Of a stretch of 64,000 nucleotides of DNA, positions 53,650-62,016 are shown one piece after another. Source of the DNA: Euzebya sp. GTDB taxonomy: Bacteria > Actinomycetota > Nitriliruptoria > Euzebyales > Euzebyaceae. Every line of letters starts with the position of its first letter. Positions within the stretch are counted from its first letter, which is position 1. The stretch is from assembly GCF_964222135.1 (NCBI RefSeq), contig NZ_CAXQBR010000023.1, positions 1-64,000 of the forward strand. Reading direction: 5' to 3'. Below the pieces are notes generated by a model that was not told where the DNA came from, searched no databases, and worked only from the letters and a program-made list of their open reading frames with translations. The position numbers were made by a program, and so were the translations under genes.

Positions 53650-54986
53650 GCCGGGACCAGGGGGAGCCGGGCCTGGACGAGGAACCCGCCGTCGGCGGCC
53701 GGGCCGGCGTGCAGGTCGCCGCCCAGGGCGGCGGCGCGCTCGCGCATGCCGACCACCCCGTGGGGCGTGCTGCCGACCTCGACCGGCGGTCCGCCCTCGC
53801 CGGGGCCGTTGTGGACCTCGAGGGACAGCACCGGCGGGTCGATCCGGTGGGCGATGGTGATGGCGACGGCCGACCCGGGGGCGTGGCGCATGACGTTCGA
53901 CAGCGCCTCCTGGAGGATCCGGTAGGCCGACACGTCCACGCCGGTCGCCAGGCGGGTGGGGGTCCCGAGCACCTCGACGGTGACCGCCAGGCCGGCTGCG
54001 CGGGCGGTGGTCAGCAGGCCGTCCAGGTCGTCGAGGCCCGGGGTGGGTGACAGAGCCGCCCCGGTGGAGGGATCGCGGAGGACCCCCAGGATCCGCCGCA
54101 TCTCCGCCAGGCTGTCGAGGGCCGTGGCCCGGATCTGGGCGAGGTCGCCGCGCAGCGCATCGGGGTCGTGGCCGTGGGTCAGCGGGGCGGCCTCCGCCTG
54201 GATCGCGATCGCGGACATGTGGTGGGCGACGACGTCGTGGAGCTCCCGGGCGATGCGGGTCCGCTCCTCGAGCACCGCCCGGGCGGCGCGCTGCTCGGCC
54301 GACCGCGCCTCCTCCGCGAGGAGCGCACCCTGGGCCTGCCGGCGGCCGCGCACGGTCGCGCCGTAGGTCGCCGCCGCCGCGACGGTGAGGACGCTCCAGA
54401 CCCAGACCACGTCGGGGTGGTCGACGGACGCGGTGCTGCCCAGGATCGCCAGGGCGACCGCCGCGCAGGCCACCGTCCCGTAGGCGATGTCCTGCCGGGT
54501 CCGGGACACCGCCGCGTACACGGTCAGGGGAACCCCGATGGCGCTCGCCGCCAGCATCGGCAGGTCGTCGAGCAGCGGTGCGACCAGGCCCGCGGCGAGG
54601 ACCCCGCCCGCGAGCCCCGCGCGGAACGCCCACAGGGGCGCCCGACGGACCAGCGCGACGGGTGCGGCGGCCAGGACGGCGGCCAGGAAGATCACCGGCC
54701 CGCCGACGTCGGGTCCCGGCGGATCGTTGCGGGAGTTCAGCTCGACGGTGGAGATCAGGAGCAGCAGCAACGCCACCGCGACCGGGGTCGCCTCGACGGC
54801 CCCGTGGACGAGCCGGCCGACCCGACCCTCCCGCCTGCGCGTCGGCGGAGGCGGCCCGGCCACGGCGATCACCGCGGCATCGGCCACCTGACCGGCGACC
54901 ACCCGCGCCGCGCGTGCGACGCGCGCGCCCGCCGCGCGCAGCAGGTCGGGCGCGCGCCGTCGGTCCTGGGCGGTCTCGTCGGGCAC
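53646..54986 (-). CDS. Sensor histidine kinase (DesK/LiaS-like)
   Basis: 446 residues, GTG 54986. After a basic N-terminus there are about five or six membrane helices in residues 66-210 with short loops, so sensing is within or near the membrane. The HisKA_3 domain has His250 in RIARELHDVVAHH; the ATPase domain contains SNVMRHAPGSA and GVVGMRERAAALGG. It phosphorylates the response regulator of the overlapping gene. Confidence 0.93.
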   Translation of the reverse strand: MPDETAQDRRRAPDLLRAAGARVARAARVVAGQVADAAVIAVAGPPPPTRRREGRVGRLVHGAVEATPVAVALLLLLISTVELNSRNDPPGPDVGGPVIFLAAVLAAAPVALVRRAPLWAFRAGLAGGVLAAGLVAPLLDDLPMLAASAIGVPLTVYAAVSRTRQDIAYGTVACAAVALAILGSTASVDHPDVVWVWSVLTVAAAATYGATVRGRRQAQGALLAEEARSAEQRAARAVLEERTRIARELHDVVAHHMSAIAIQAEAAPLTHGHDPDALRGDLAQIRATALDSLAEMRRILGVLRDPSTGAALSPTPGLDDLDGLLTTARAAGLAVTVEVLGTPTRLATGVDVSAYRILQEALSNVMRHAPGSAVAITIAHRIDPPVLSLEVHNGPGEGGPPVEVGSTPHGVVGMRERAAALGGDLHAGPAADGGFLVQARLPLVPA

Positions 54987-55042
54987 TGCCCGGAGGGTAG
55001 GCCCGGCGGGGGTGACCGGGCGTCGGTCCGCGGAGTGATCCT

Positions 55043-55070
55043 CCGACCCCCTACGCCCGTAGGGGGTCGG
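55043..55070. promoter_or_regulatory. Palindrome before the histidine kinase operon
   Basis: Perfect 12-bp arms CCGACCCCCTAC (55043-55054) and GTAGGGGGTCGG (55059-55070) with a 4-nt centre. It is 57-84 nt upstream of the GTG at 54986, matching the position of the site before the LPG-synthase-like gene. Shares CCCCCTACGNCCGTAGGG with that site. Confidence 0.65.
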
Positions 55071-55072
55071 GG

Positions 55073-56155
55073 TCACCGCGGGTCGAGGTGGCCGGGGCAG
55101 GCCGCCGACAGCAGGGCGTAGGGGTTGACGTCGTCGGCGCGACGCCCGTCGGGTCGCCACTGGATGTGCAGGTGAGGAGGGGTGGTGGCGGCGTTGCCGG
55201 TGCGACCGACGGTGCCGATGACCTGGCCCCGGACCACGTGGTCGCCGACGGCGAGGCCGGGCGCGAAGGACCGCAGGTGCGCGTAGTACCAGTGGTGCCC
55301 ACCCCTCCCCTCCAGCCAGATGACGTTGCCGCCCAGGCCTGCGCCGGTGCGGACGGCGGCGATCGTGCCGTCCTCGACGGCGAGGAGCGGCGTGCCCTCG
55401 GGGGCGAACAGGTCCTGGCCGAGGTGGACCCGGCCCCCCGATCGGGGGAAGTGCCAGGAGTCGATGAAGTGGACGGGGGGCACGACCGGGCAGGCGAGCG
55501 GCCCGTGGTCGCCGCGCACGGTCGCGGGGGCGGCCTCCGCCGCGTAGCGGTCGGCCCAGGTGAGCACCGCCGTGACGTAGGCGTCGGACCGGTTGTACGC
55601 CCGCACGGCCCGACGCCGGCCCGCGTCGCTGCCGAGGTCGTCTGCGGCTGCGGCGCACAGGTACGCCGCCGCGGCGGCTGCCGCGTCGAACAGGTCGTGC
55701 GGGTCGACACGACCGTCGGCGTTCCCGTCGCGTCCCCACCTCGCCCACGTCTGGGGGATGAACTGCAGCGGGCCGACGGCCCGGTCCCAGCGCGCGTCGG
55801 TGTCGAGTCGGCCGCCGTCGGAGTCCGCGATCGGCCGGGTGCCGGGGAGGGACCCGTCCAGCACCGGGCCGAGGATGGGCGGACGGACCAGGCCGCGCGC
55901 GTCGGGTGCCGAGCCGCCGTGGCGGCCGTGGTCGGTCTCGACCTTGGCGATCCCCGCGAGGAGCGACCACGGGACGGCGCAGCGGCCGTCCGCCGTCGAG
56001 GCGGCCACGTACGCCTGCACGGCCACCTCCGGGATGTCCTCGTGGGCGGGGACGGCGGTCGGTGCGCTGCTCCTGCCCGGGGACAGCACCACGACGACCC
56101 CCAGGACGAGGGCGAGCGGCACCGCCACGACCGTCCCGACCAGGGCGCGGGTCAC
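55073..56155 (-). CDS. Cell-wall hydrolase: lytic transglycosylase-like plus M23 peptidase (VirB1/Orf14-like)
   Basis: 360 residues, GTG start overlapping the preceding stop. One N-terminal membrane helix is followed by an SLT-like domain (PWSLLAGIAKVETDHG with catalytic Glu, then VGPLQFIPQTWARWG). A C-terminal M23 peptidase domain has HLGQDLFAPEGTPL and HLHIQWRPDG with zinc ligands. In conjugation operons such an enzyme opens peptidoglycan for the channel. In Tn916 the same place is taken by a transglycosylase with an NlpC/P60 domain; here M23 replaces it. Last gene of the operon. Confidence 0.87.
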   Translation of the reverse strand: MTRALVGTVVAVPLALVLGVVVVLSPGRSSAPTAVPAHEDIPEVAVQAYVAASTADGRCAVPWSLLAGIAKVETDHGRHGGSAPDARGLVRPPILGPVLDGSLPGTRPIADSDGGRLDTDARWDRAVGPLQFIPQTWARWGRDGNADGRVDPHDLFDAAAAAAAYLCAAAADDLGSDAGRRRAVRAYNRSDAYVTAVLTWADRYAAEAAPATVRGDHGPLACPVVPPVHFIDSWHFPRSGGRVHLGQDLFAPEGTPLLAVEDGTIAAVRTGAGLGGNVIWLEGRGGHHWYYAHLRSFAPGLAVGDHVVRGQVIGTVGRTGNAATTPPHLHIQWRPDGRRADDVNPYALLSAACPGHLDPR

Positions 56156-58062
56156 GGGGACGCCGACCCGGTCGGCGGGGGTGGGGCCGCCGACGCGGAC
56201 GGGGTCGCCGACGCGGACGGGGTCGCCGACCGGGCGAGAGCGCGCATGCGCGCGGCCCGGCCCGCGGATCCGATCCCCTGCACGGCCGACCCGGCCGCCT
56301 GGACCGCCGCGCCGCCGACGACCTTGGCCGCTCGCGCCCCCGCGTGCAGGTCCGCGGCCACCATCGCGGCGCCCCATGCCGCGCGGCCGGCGACCTGGGC
56401 GGGTCCGCGCCCGACCGGTCCGACATCCACGCCGGGGCCGGCGGCGCGCGATGCGACGTCGTGGGCGCCGCGGCGCATGGCCGCGAAGATCCGTCCCCGC
56501 AGGATCACGAGCGACCACGCGACGACGACGGCCGCCAGCATCCGGACGGCCAGCCCCGTGCGGGGGAGGTCGCCGCCGGCCGGGTCGGAGGCGACGTCGC
56601 CGGCCAGCACCGCGGACACGCTGGTGGCGAGCAGCGCGACGAAGAACCCCGAGCCGATGAACAGGACCGCGACCTTCGCGAGGCTGTGGAACCACCGGGC
56701 CAGCACCGCCCGGCCGGCCCCCGGCGAGATGCCGGCCACCAGGGCGAAGGGCATCGCCATCACCAGCAGCGCCCCGGCGACCTGGGCGACCAGGAGGGTG
56801 CCGGCGGTCAGGGCGATCGCGGCCACGAACGCCACGGCGACGACCGCGTACAACCAGCTGCCGGCCAGGCGGTCGATAGGGACGCCCTCGTTGAAGTCGG
56901 CCATCTCGTCGCAGCCGGCGGCCCGCATCAGGTCGCGGGGCGCGTCGTCGTCCGCCCAGCTGCCCGCCGCGACCAGCGCGTCGGCGACCTGGCGGCAGCC
57001 ACCGGTCGGGACGGTCCCCCACTGCAGCGCGAGGTAGGGCTCGTGGACGAAGCGCTCGACGAGCACGGCGTCGAACACGTGGGGTGTCTCGACCGCACCG
57101 GCCTGGCAGCCGTCGCCGGACACCTCGGGCAGCGCGACGTCGGTCTGTGCGAGGGCGACGGCGCCGGCGGTGAGGTCCGCCATGGCGGACAGCCCCGCGC
57201 ACACCGTCTCCTCGGCTCGCGTCAGCGCCGCGTACCCGACCGCCGCGACGAGGAGGGCGACGAGCACCTCGGCGGTGGCCGCCTGGGCGCGGTGGCGGAA
57301 GATCTGCCAGCCGGCGTGGGCGACCGCGATCAGCAGGAGGAGGCGGCGGATGCCGTGCGCGAACAGCCCGTCGCTGTAGCGCTGGGTCAGCGACTCGACG
57401 CTCGGGGCCAGCCAGCGGCCCACGTCGAAGCGCAGGACCACGTCGAGGATCCAGCCACCGCCGGCGATGGCCCACTTGCCGATCGCGAAGCCGATGCGGT
57501 TGAGGGTGTGCACCGGCGCGAGGTGGTCGAAGAGGTTGACGGAGGTGCCGAGGTCGTAGTGCCCCCACGGGGCGCCGGACTCCCGCGGGCCGACGAGGCC
57601 GCTCAGGACATCGACGCCGCCGCGCACGGGGACGTCGCCACGCTCGGCGCGGTCCGCGATCTCGGCGGTGATCTCGGCGACGGGCCGATCGGGTTCCTGC
57701 GTCGGGATCGGAGGCGGGAGCGGCGCCCCGGTCGGATCCGCGTCGGTGGGACCGGGGTCGGTCGGGGGGTCGGGCGCGGTGCTGGCCTCGGGATCGCTGG
57801 CCTCATGATCGCTGGCCTGGGGATCGCTGGCCTGGGGGTCGGCCGCGGACTCGGGATCGGCGTCCGGTGGCGCGACGAGGGGGGTCACGGATGCCGGGGG
57901 CATCTCCCCGGAGGGTGTGGGCGAGGGGCTGGCGCTCGCCGTGGGCGAGGGCGCCGCCGGGTCCTGTACCGAGGCCGTGTCCTGGGCCGAGGCCGTGCCG
58001 ATGGAGAGCACGCCGACGAGCAGGACCGCGACGGACAGGCGGGCGCCCCGCGTCGCCGTCAC
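56152..58062 (-). CDS. Polytopic membrane protein, VirB6/TrbL-like (Tn916 Orf15-like)
   Basis: 636 residues, GTG 58062. A signal-like start and a disordered Pro/Asp/Ser stretch (repeats such as SDPQASDPQASDHEASDPEA, 57780-57840) come first. Residues about 210-560 hold six or seven membrane helices with a large cysteine-containing external loop (GDGCQAGA, TGGCRQVAD, AAGCDEMADF). The end is Ala/Arg-rich. VirB6 proteins build the inner channel. Assigned by topology and its place after the ATPase; pairwise similarity cannot be judged by eye. Confidence 0.75.
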   Translation of the reverse strand: MTATRGARLSVAVLLVGVLSIGTASAQDTASVQDPAAPSPTASASPSPTPSGEMPPASVTPLVAPPDADPESAADPQASDPQASDHEASDPEASTAPDPPTDPGPTDADPTGAPLPPPIPTQEPDRPVAEITAEIADRAERGDVPVRGGVDVLSGLVGPRESGAPWGHYDLGTSVNLFDHLAPVHTLNRIGFAIGKWAIAGGGWILDVVLRFDVGRWLAPSVESLTQRYSDGLFAHGIRRLLLLIAVAHAGWQIFRHRAQAATAEVLVALLVAAVGYAALTRAEETVCAGLSAMADLTAGAVALAQTDVALPEVSGDGCQAGAVETPHVFDAVLVERFVHEPYLALQWGTVPTGGCRQVADALVAAGSWADDDAPRDLMRAAGCDEMADFNEGVPIDRLAGSWLYAVVAVAFVAAIALTAGTLLVAQVAGALLVMAMPFALVAGISPGAGRAVLARWFHSLAKVAVLFIGSGFFVALLATSVSAVLAGDVASDPAGGDLPRTGLAVRMLAAVVVAWSLVILRGRIFAAMRRGAHDVASRAAGPGVDVGPVGRGPAQVAGRAAWGAAMVAADLHAGARAAKVVGGAAVQAAGSAVQGIGSAGRAARMRALARSATPSASATPSASAAPPPPTGSASP

Positions 58063-60449
58063 GCCGCCGCCTCGGGGGTCGTGTCGAGCGCGGCCCGGAC
58101 GTCGCTGGACGCGGCCGGCAGCACCTGCACCACGCCGATGCGGTCGGCGACGTCGCGGAACAGGCACTGGCCCGTCTGCAGCTCGGCGCTCAGCAGGCCG
58201 ACCAGGTCGTCGGTCGCGTCGAGCCCCATGAAGCGGAGCGCGGCCGGGGCGGCCCCGCGGCTCTGGCGGAACAGCGCGCGCATGCCGAGCAGGTGGCTGA
58301 GGGCGTCGTCGCCGAGGTCGTCGGGGTGCTGGCTCAGCAGCCACACGGCGGCGTTGTGCTTCCGACCGTCGCGGATGGAGTCGAGCAGCAGCTGGCGGCC
58401 CTGCGGGCTCGCGGTGAGCGCCCACGCCTCGTCGACCAGCGTCGCCCCGAACGTCCGCGGGTCCGCGAAGGTCAGGGCCCGGGCCACGGCCGCCACCAGG
58501 TACAGCAGCGCCTGGGCGAAGAGCTGCTCGGGCAACACTTGGCGCGCCAGGTGCTCGTGGACGACCGCGTCGCGGTCCGGGAGGGACAGGCCAGCGGCGT
58601 GGAAGCAGATGTAGTCCGCGTCGAGGCGCAGGGGTGGCCGGTCGCCGAAGACGAGCTGGGCGAGCGGCTGGTCGGCGTGGACCGCCAGCTTGCGCCGCAA
58701 CCCGACGGCCTCGGGATCAGCCGTCGACTCGAGCGCCGCGAGGACGTCGACGAGCCGCCCGCCGCCAGCCGCCACGCGGCGGACGGCGGCCGCCAGCACC
58801 GCCCCGTCGACATCCGAGGGGGTCGTGCGGGTCAGGAGCGTCAGGAAGCCGAGCGCGACGCGGATGCCGTCCTCCCCGGCGAACACCCGGAGCGGGTCCA
58901 GGCCGACGTCGCCCGGCTCGTCCAGATCGACCACGCAGGTGTCGGCCCCGGCGTCGGCGGCCATCGCACCGGCGAGGCGGACGTACTCGCCGCTCGCGGT
59001 GCGGTCCAGCGTGACCACCCGGCCGCCTCGCGCCACGGTGCCCAGCGCCAGCCGCTTGACGAAGTAGGACTTGCCGCTCCCCAGCGCGCCGAAGACCCCG
59101 AGAGACCCGGAGCGGTTCGTGGCCGGCCCGTGTGCGGGGTCGATCAGGACGGCCCGCGCCTGCCCGCTGTGGGCGTCGACCCCGATCGGGATGCCGCGCG
59201 GGTCGCCGACCGCGCTGCCCGCGACCGGGGCGCCGGCAGCCAGGTCGCGGGGCAGGAGGTGCTGGGTGTAGTCGTCGCACACCGGGGGCGCGGCGGCGCC
59301 GGGCAGCGCGGCCGTGTGCAGGGCGACCTGCCCGCCGGTCGGGCGGTGGACGGCGTACCCCCACGGCTGGAGCAGGTCACCGAGCTGGGCGGCGCGCGCA
59401 TCGACCTCAGCGGGGGTCCGGCCGGTGACGCTGAAGGCGATCGTGACCTGCAGCTCCGGGTCCCCGGGGTTGGCCGCCAGGGCGGCCTGCTCGTCGTCGA
59501 CCCCGTCGAGCGCCGCCGCGAGGCTCCGGGGCGGTCCGGCCGGCTCGCCCTCGTACTCGGCGTACTGGGCGGTCAGCTGGCGCTGCTGGCGACGGGCGCG
59601 GAGCTGCGCCTCGGCGTTGCCGACGGCGTGGATGCGCGCCACCCAGTCCACGCCGAACGGGGCGAGGTCCGCCACCGTGAACCACTCGCCGCCGCCCGGG
59701 TGCTGGAAGGCCGACGGCATCTCGGAGACGACAGCGGTGGCCTGGTACCCGGTGCCGCGCTCGGTGTCGATCCGCAGGTAGCGCCGGTGTCGCGGCCGGT
59801 CGGGGTCGTCACCCCGACCGCCCTCCCACAGGACCGCGTCGTCAGGTGGGGTCCCCACGGGTGTGGTGTGCCCTGCGGGCGGCGGAGGATCGGCGATGCC
59901 GCGGAGGACGGCGCGCCGGTACAGCCACGCGATCTCAGGGGGTGCGACCGGGGTCACGTGGAGGACGCGCTCGAGGCGCTGGCCGAGGTCTCGTGTGGCC
60001 TGGACGGCGACACGGCCGTCCGCGCGCGCAGGACGGGGTCCCCCGGCCCCGAAGCGCCGGGCCACCGACTCGACCGCCGCGGCGAGCACGGTGCCCGCGC
60101 GGGGCGGCACGATCCGGGCCGCCACGTACAGGCGGCGCTCCACGCAGCCGTACCCCACCAGCGCGGCCAGGTCGGCAGACGCGGCGCGCCGCCACCGCTC
60201 GGCGGCGCGGGCCGGCACCCCGGCGGACACGCGTCGGGCCAGCTCCTCTGCCGGGACGGGCACGCAGGTGCTGATCAGCTGCGCGTCGGCGGGTAGGGCG
60301 ACCAACGCCTCGCGGACGCGGGCGTGCAGGGCGAGCTTGTCGTCGGTCGACGCGAAGGGGTACGTCGGCAGTCCCACGCGCCAGACGGCCCACACCGAGC
60401 CGTCCCAGGCCCACACGCGGTTGGCCTCCAGGCGTCGGGCGGGGGTCAC
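58059..60449 (-). CDS. VirB4-like transfer ATPase (Tn916 Orf16-like)
   Basis: 796 residues, GTG start. The N-terminal ~400 residues are family specific (LPTYPFASTDDKLALHARVR). The RecA-like motor has Walker A GALGSGKS near residue 456, Walker B-like FGATLVDEAWAL near 672, and HNAAVWLLSQHPDDL after it, as in the VirB4/TraC/TraE group. It powers assembly or substrate movement. It is the only ATPase of the operon; no coupling ATPase of VirD4 type is in the window. Its start is preceded by a hairpin that overlaps the ribosome site. Confidence 0.88.
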   Translation of the reverse strand: MTPARRLEANRVWAWDGSVWAVWRVGLPTYPFASTDDKLALHARVREALVALPADAQLISTCVPVPAEELARRVSAGVPARAAERWRRAASADLAALVGYGCVERRLYVAARIVPPRAGTVLAAAVESVARRFGAGGPRPARADGRVAVQATRDLGQRLERVLHVTPVAPPEIAWLYRRAVLRGIADPPPPAGHTTPVGTPPDDAVLWEGGRGDDPDRPRHRRYLRIDTERGTGYQATAVVSEMPSAFQHPGGGEWFTVADLAPFGVDWVARIHAVGNAEAQLRARRQQRQLTAQYAEYEGEPAGPPRSLAAALDGVDDEQAALAANPGDPELQVTIAFSVTGRTPAEVDARAAQLGDLLQPWGYAVHRPTGGQVALHTAALPGAAAPPVCDDYTQHLLPRDLAAGAPVAGSAVGDPRGIPIGVDAHSGQARAVLIDPAHGPATNRSGSLGVFGALGSGKSYFVKRLALGTVARGGRVVTLDRTASGEYVRLAGAMAADAGADTCVVDLDEPGDVGLDPLRVFAGEDGIRVALGFLTLLTRTTPSDVDGAVLAAAVRRVAAGGGRLVDVLAALESTADPEAVGLRRKLAVHADQPLAQLVFGDRPPLRLDADYICFHAAGLSLPDRDAVVHEHLARQVLPEQLFAQALLYLVAAVARALTFADPRTFGATLVDEAWALTASPQGRQLLLDSIRDGRKHNAAVWLLSQHPDDLGDDALSHLLGMRALFRQSRGAAPAALRFMGLDATDDLVGLLSAELQTGQCLFRDVADRIGVVQVLPAASSDVRAALDTTPEAAA

Positions 60450-60455
60450 CGCCCC

Positions 60456-60479
60456 CTCCCCTCGCTGGCGCGAGGGGAG
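60456..60479 (-). other. Hairpin over the ribosome site of the VirB4-like gene
   Basis: Perfect 10-bp arms CTCCCCTCGC (60456-60465) and GCGAGGGGAG (60470-60479), 4-nt loop. On this strand the 3' arm runs into GGGGAG-GGGGGC, the ribosome site of the GTG at 60449. It could limit ATPase translation. Confidence 0.5.
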
Positions 60480-60519
60480 CGCCCCCCGGCCTGTCCCCTG
60501 ACCGCTCGCACGCTCACGG

Positions 60520-60885
60520 TCACAGCTGGCGGAGGGTGAAGGTCAACGGGCGCTCGGCCCCGACGCGTCGGCCCGCCCGCAGCCCTCGGCGTGGCCGCGT
60601 CGCGTACGCGAGCAGGCCCATGGCGTAGCGGAGGGGGGACCGGCCCTCGACGCGGGCGTGGCGCACGGCCCAGGCGGCCAGGACCGGCAGGACCATCGCG
60701 ACGACCAGGTCGAGCGGCCCGGGGAGGACCGCCCACCACCGCCGGGTCAGGATCTCTGCGGTGGCGAGGCCCACCAGGACAAGGACCTGCACCGGGGTCA
60801 GCGGGGTAGGCAGCGCGTAGCCGCCGACCTTGCCGATCACGAGCGGGAAGCGTCGGGCGTGGGTGTAGGTCCGGCACTCGATCAC
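60520..60885 (-). CDS. TcpE-family conjugal transfer membrane protein
   Basis: 121 residues, GTG 60885 overlapping the previous stop (GTGA). It opens with the TcpE pattern TYTHARRFPLVIGKVGGYAL, then two membrane helices (VQVLVLVGLATAEIL, LDLVVAMVLPVLAAWAV) and a basic end. TcpE of pCW3 and Orf17 of Tn916 are small membrane parts of the channel, placed directly before the ATPase as here. Confidence 0.82.
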   Translation of the reverse strand: MIECRTYTHARRFPLVIGKVGGYALPTPLTPVQVLVLVGLATAEILTRRWWAVLPGPLDLVVAMVLPVLAAWAVRHARVEGRSPLRYAMGLLAYATRPRRGLRAGRRVGAERPLTFTLRQL

Positions 60886-61130
60886 GGCGCACCGCCCGCG
60901 GCACCGGTCTGGATCCAGGTGTCCGCGTCGACGTCGACGCGCTGCTCGAGCACGTCGATGTTGGCGGTGGCCCACACGACGACGCCGGCCATGACGACCG
61001 CCGTCACGGTGGGCACCAGGGCCTTGGTCCGCCACCACACGGCGGCCACGTAGATCGCGGCGGCCGCGGCGATGGCGGCGGTGATGACGCTCGAGACGTC
61101 GGCGATCATCCGGGTGAGGAAGTCGGTCAT
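60882..61130 (-). CDS. Small two-helix membrane protein of the secretion operon
   Basis: 82 residues. Two hydrophobic helices (SSVITAAIAAAAAIYVAAVWW and ALVPTVTAVVMAGVVVWATA) with short ends. Size and topology match VirB2-like pilins or the small membrane proteins of actinobacterial conjugation operons; a link with VirB2 is only a guess. It starts 1 nt after the TcpC-like gene and overlaps TcpE by 4 nt. Confidence 0.72.
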   Translation of the reverse strand: MTDFLTRMIADVSSVITAAIAAAAAIYVAAVWWRTKALVPTVTAVVMAGVVVWATANIDVLEQRVDVDADTWIQTGAAGGAP

Positions 61131-61131
61131 G

Positions 61132-62016
61132 TCAACGCTCTCCTGTCGGGGGTGTCGTGTCTGTCGGGGGTGTCGGAGGTGCCGGGGCCCGCAGGGGGAG
61201 CGCCGGCAGGAGCTGGGCGACCTGCCACCGTGCGTCGGCGCGCCGGAGCAGCAGGGGGTAGTGCATGAGCGCGACCGCGCCGTCGTCCCGCACCACGAGG
61301 ACCTCGGCGAGCACCGCCACGTGCCGGTCGTCCACCGCGCCGCTGGCGATGCGCCGCAGCTCGACGTCGGCGACGGCCGGCGGTCCGGCGGGCACGTCGG
61401 CGACGGCGGCCACGTAGCGGTCCACGTCCCCCGCGGTCCCGAGCCACGCGGCGAGGAACCCCGCCGTCGTCACCGCGACCTCGTCGTCGGAGGGGGGGCG
61501 CAGCGGGGAGACGGCCGGCGGGGTCGCGAGCCGGGACCCCGGACCTGGCCCGACGAGGGCGGGGAGGGTCTCGACCACCAGGTCACCATCGACCTCGGCG
61601 ACGGTCACCTGCCAGCGCTCGACCCCCCGGTCGCGTGCGACGCCGACGACCACGCCCCACCGCCCCCGGCCGGCCGGTCGCGCCGCGACGGCGCTGATCT
61701 GCCCCAGCGGCGCCGCGGCAGCGCGGGCGGCCGCGATCTGCTGGGCGGTCGTGAGGCCCTCGAGCACCTCGGCGGGGGTCGGCGCCGCCACGGCAGGCCG
61801 CCATGCGGGCTCACCGGCGGGGGCGCGCAGGTGGACGGCCACCGCCAGCTCGGCGACGCCCTCGACGCCGACCGGCACGCCGTCGTCGGCCACCGCCGAC
61901 CCGGGGGCGGTCGCGGAGCTGATCAGCGCCACCGCTCCCAGCACGGGACCGAGGGCGACGACGGTCCAGAGGACCCCGGCGGCGAGGCGGACGCGCGGTG
62001 ACGGTCCCACCCTCAC
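61132..62016 (-). CDS. TcpC-like conjugal transfer protein (VirB8-like fold)
   Basis: 294 residues, GTG 62016 overlapping the LysM gene. One N-terminal helix (AAGVLWTVVALGPVLGAVALI), a linker and then two beta-alpha (NTF2-like) domains, with ATTAGFLAAWLGTAGDVDRY-like sequence (positions about 183-203) and VAVLAEVLVVRDDGAVAL. TcpC/Orf13 proteins sit on the outer membrane face and join the channel parts. A Pro/Thr-rich end. The family call is by pattern and context. Confidence 0.8.
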   Translation of the reverse strand: MRVGPSPRVRLAAGVLWTVVALGPVLGAVALISSATAPGSAVADDGVPVGVEGVAELAVAVHLRAPAGEPAWRPAVAAPTPAEVLEGLTTAQQIAAARAAAAPLGQISAVAARPAGRGRWGVVVGVARDRGVERWQVTVAEVDGDLVVETLPALVGPGPGSRLATPPAVSPLRPPSDDEVAVTTAGFLAAWLGTAGDVDRYVAAVADVPAGPPAVADVELRRIASGAVDDRHVAVLAEVLVVRDDGAVALMHYPLLLRRADARWQVAQLLPALPLRAPAPPTPPTDTTPPTGER

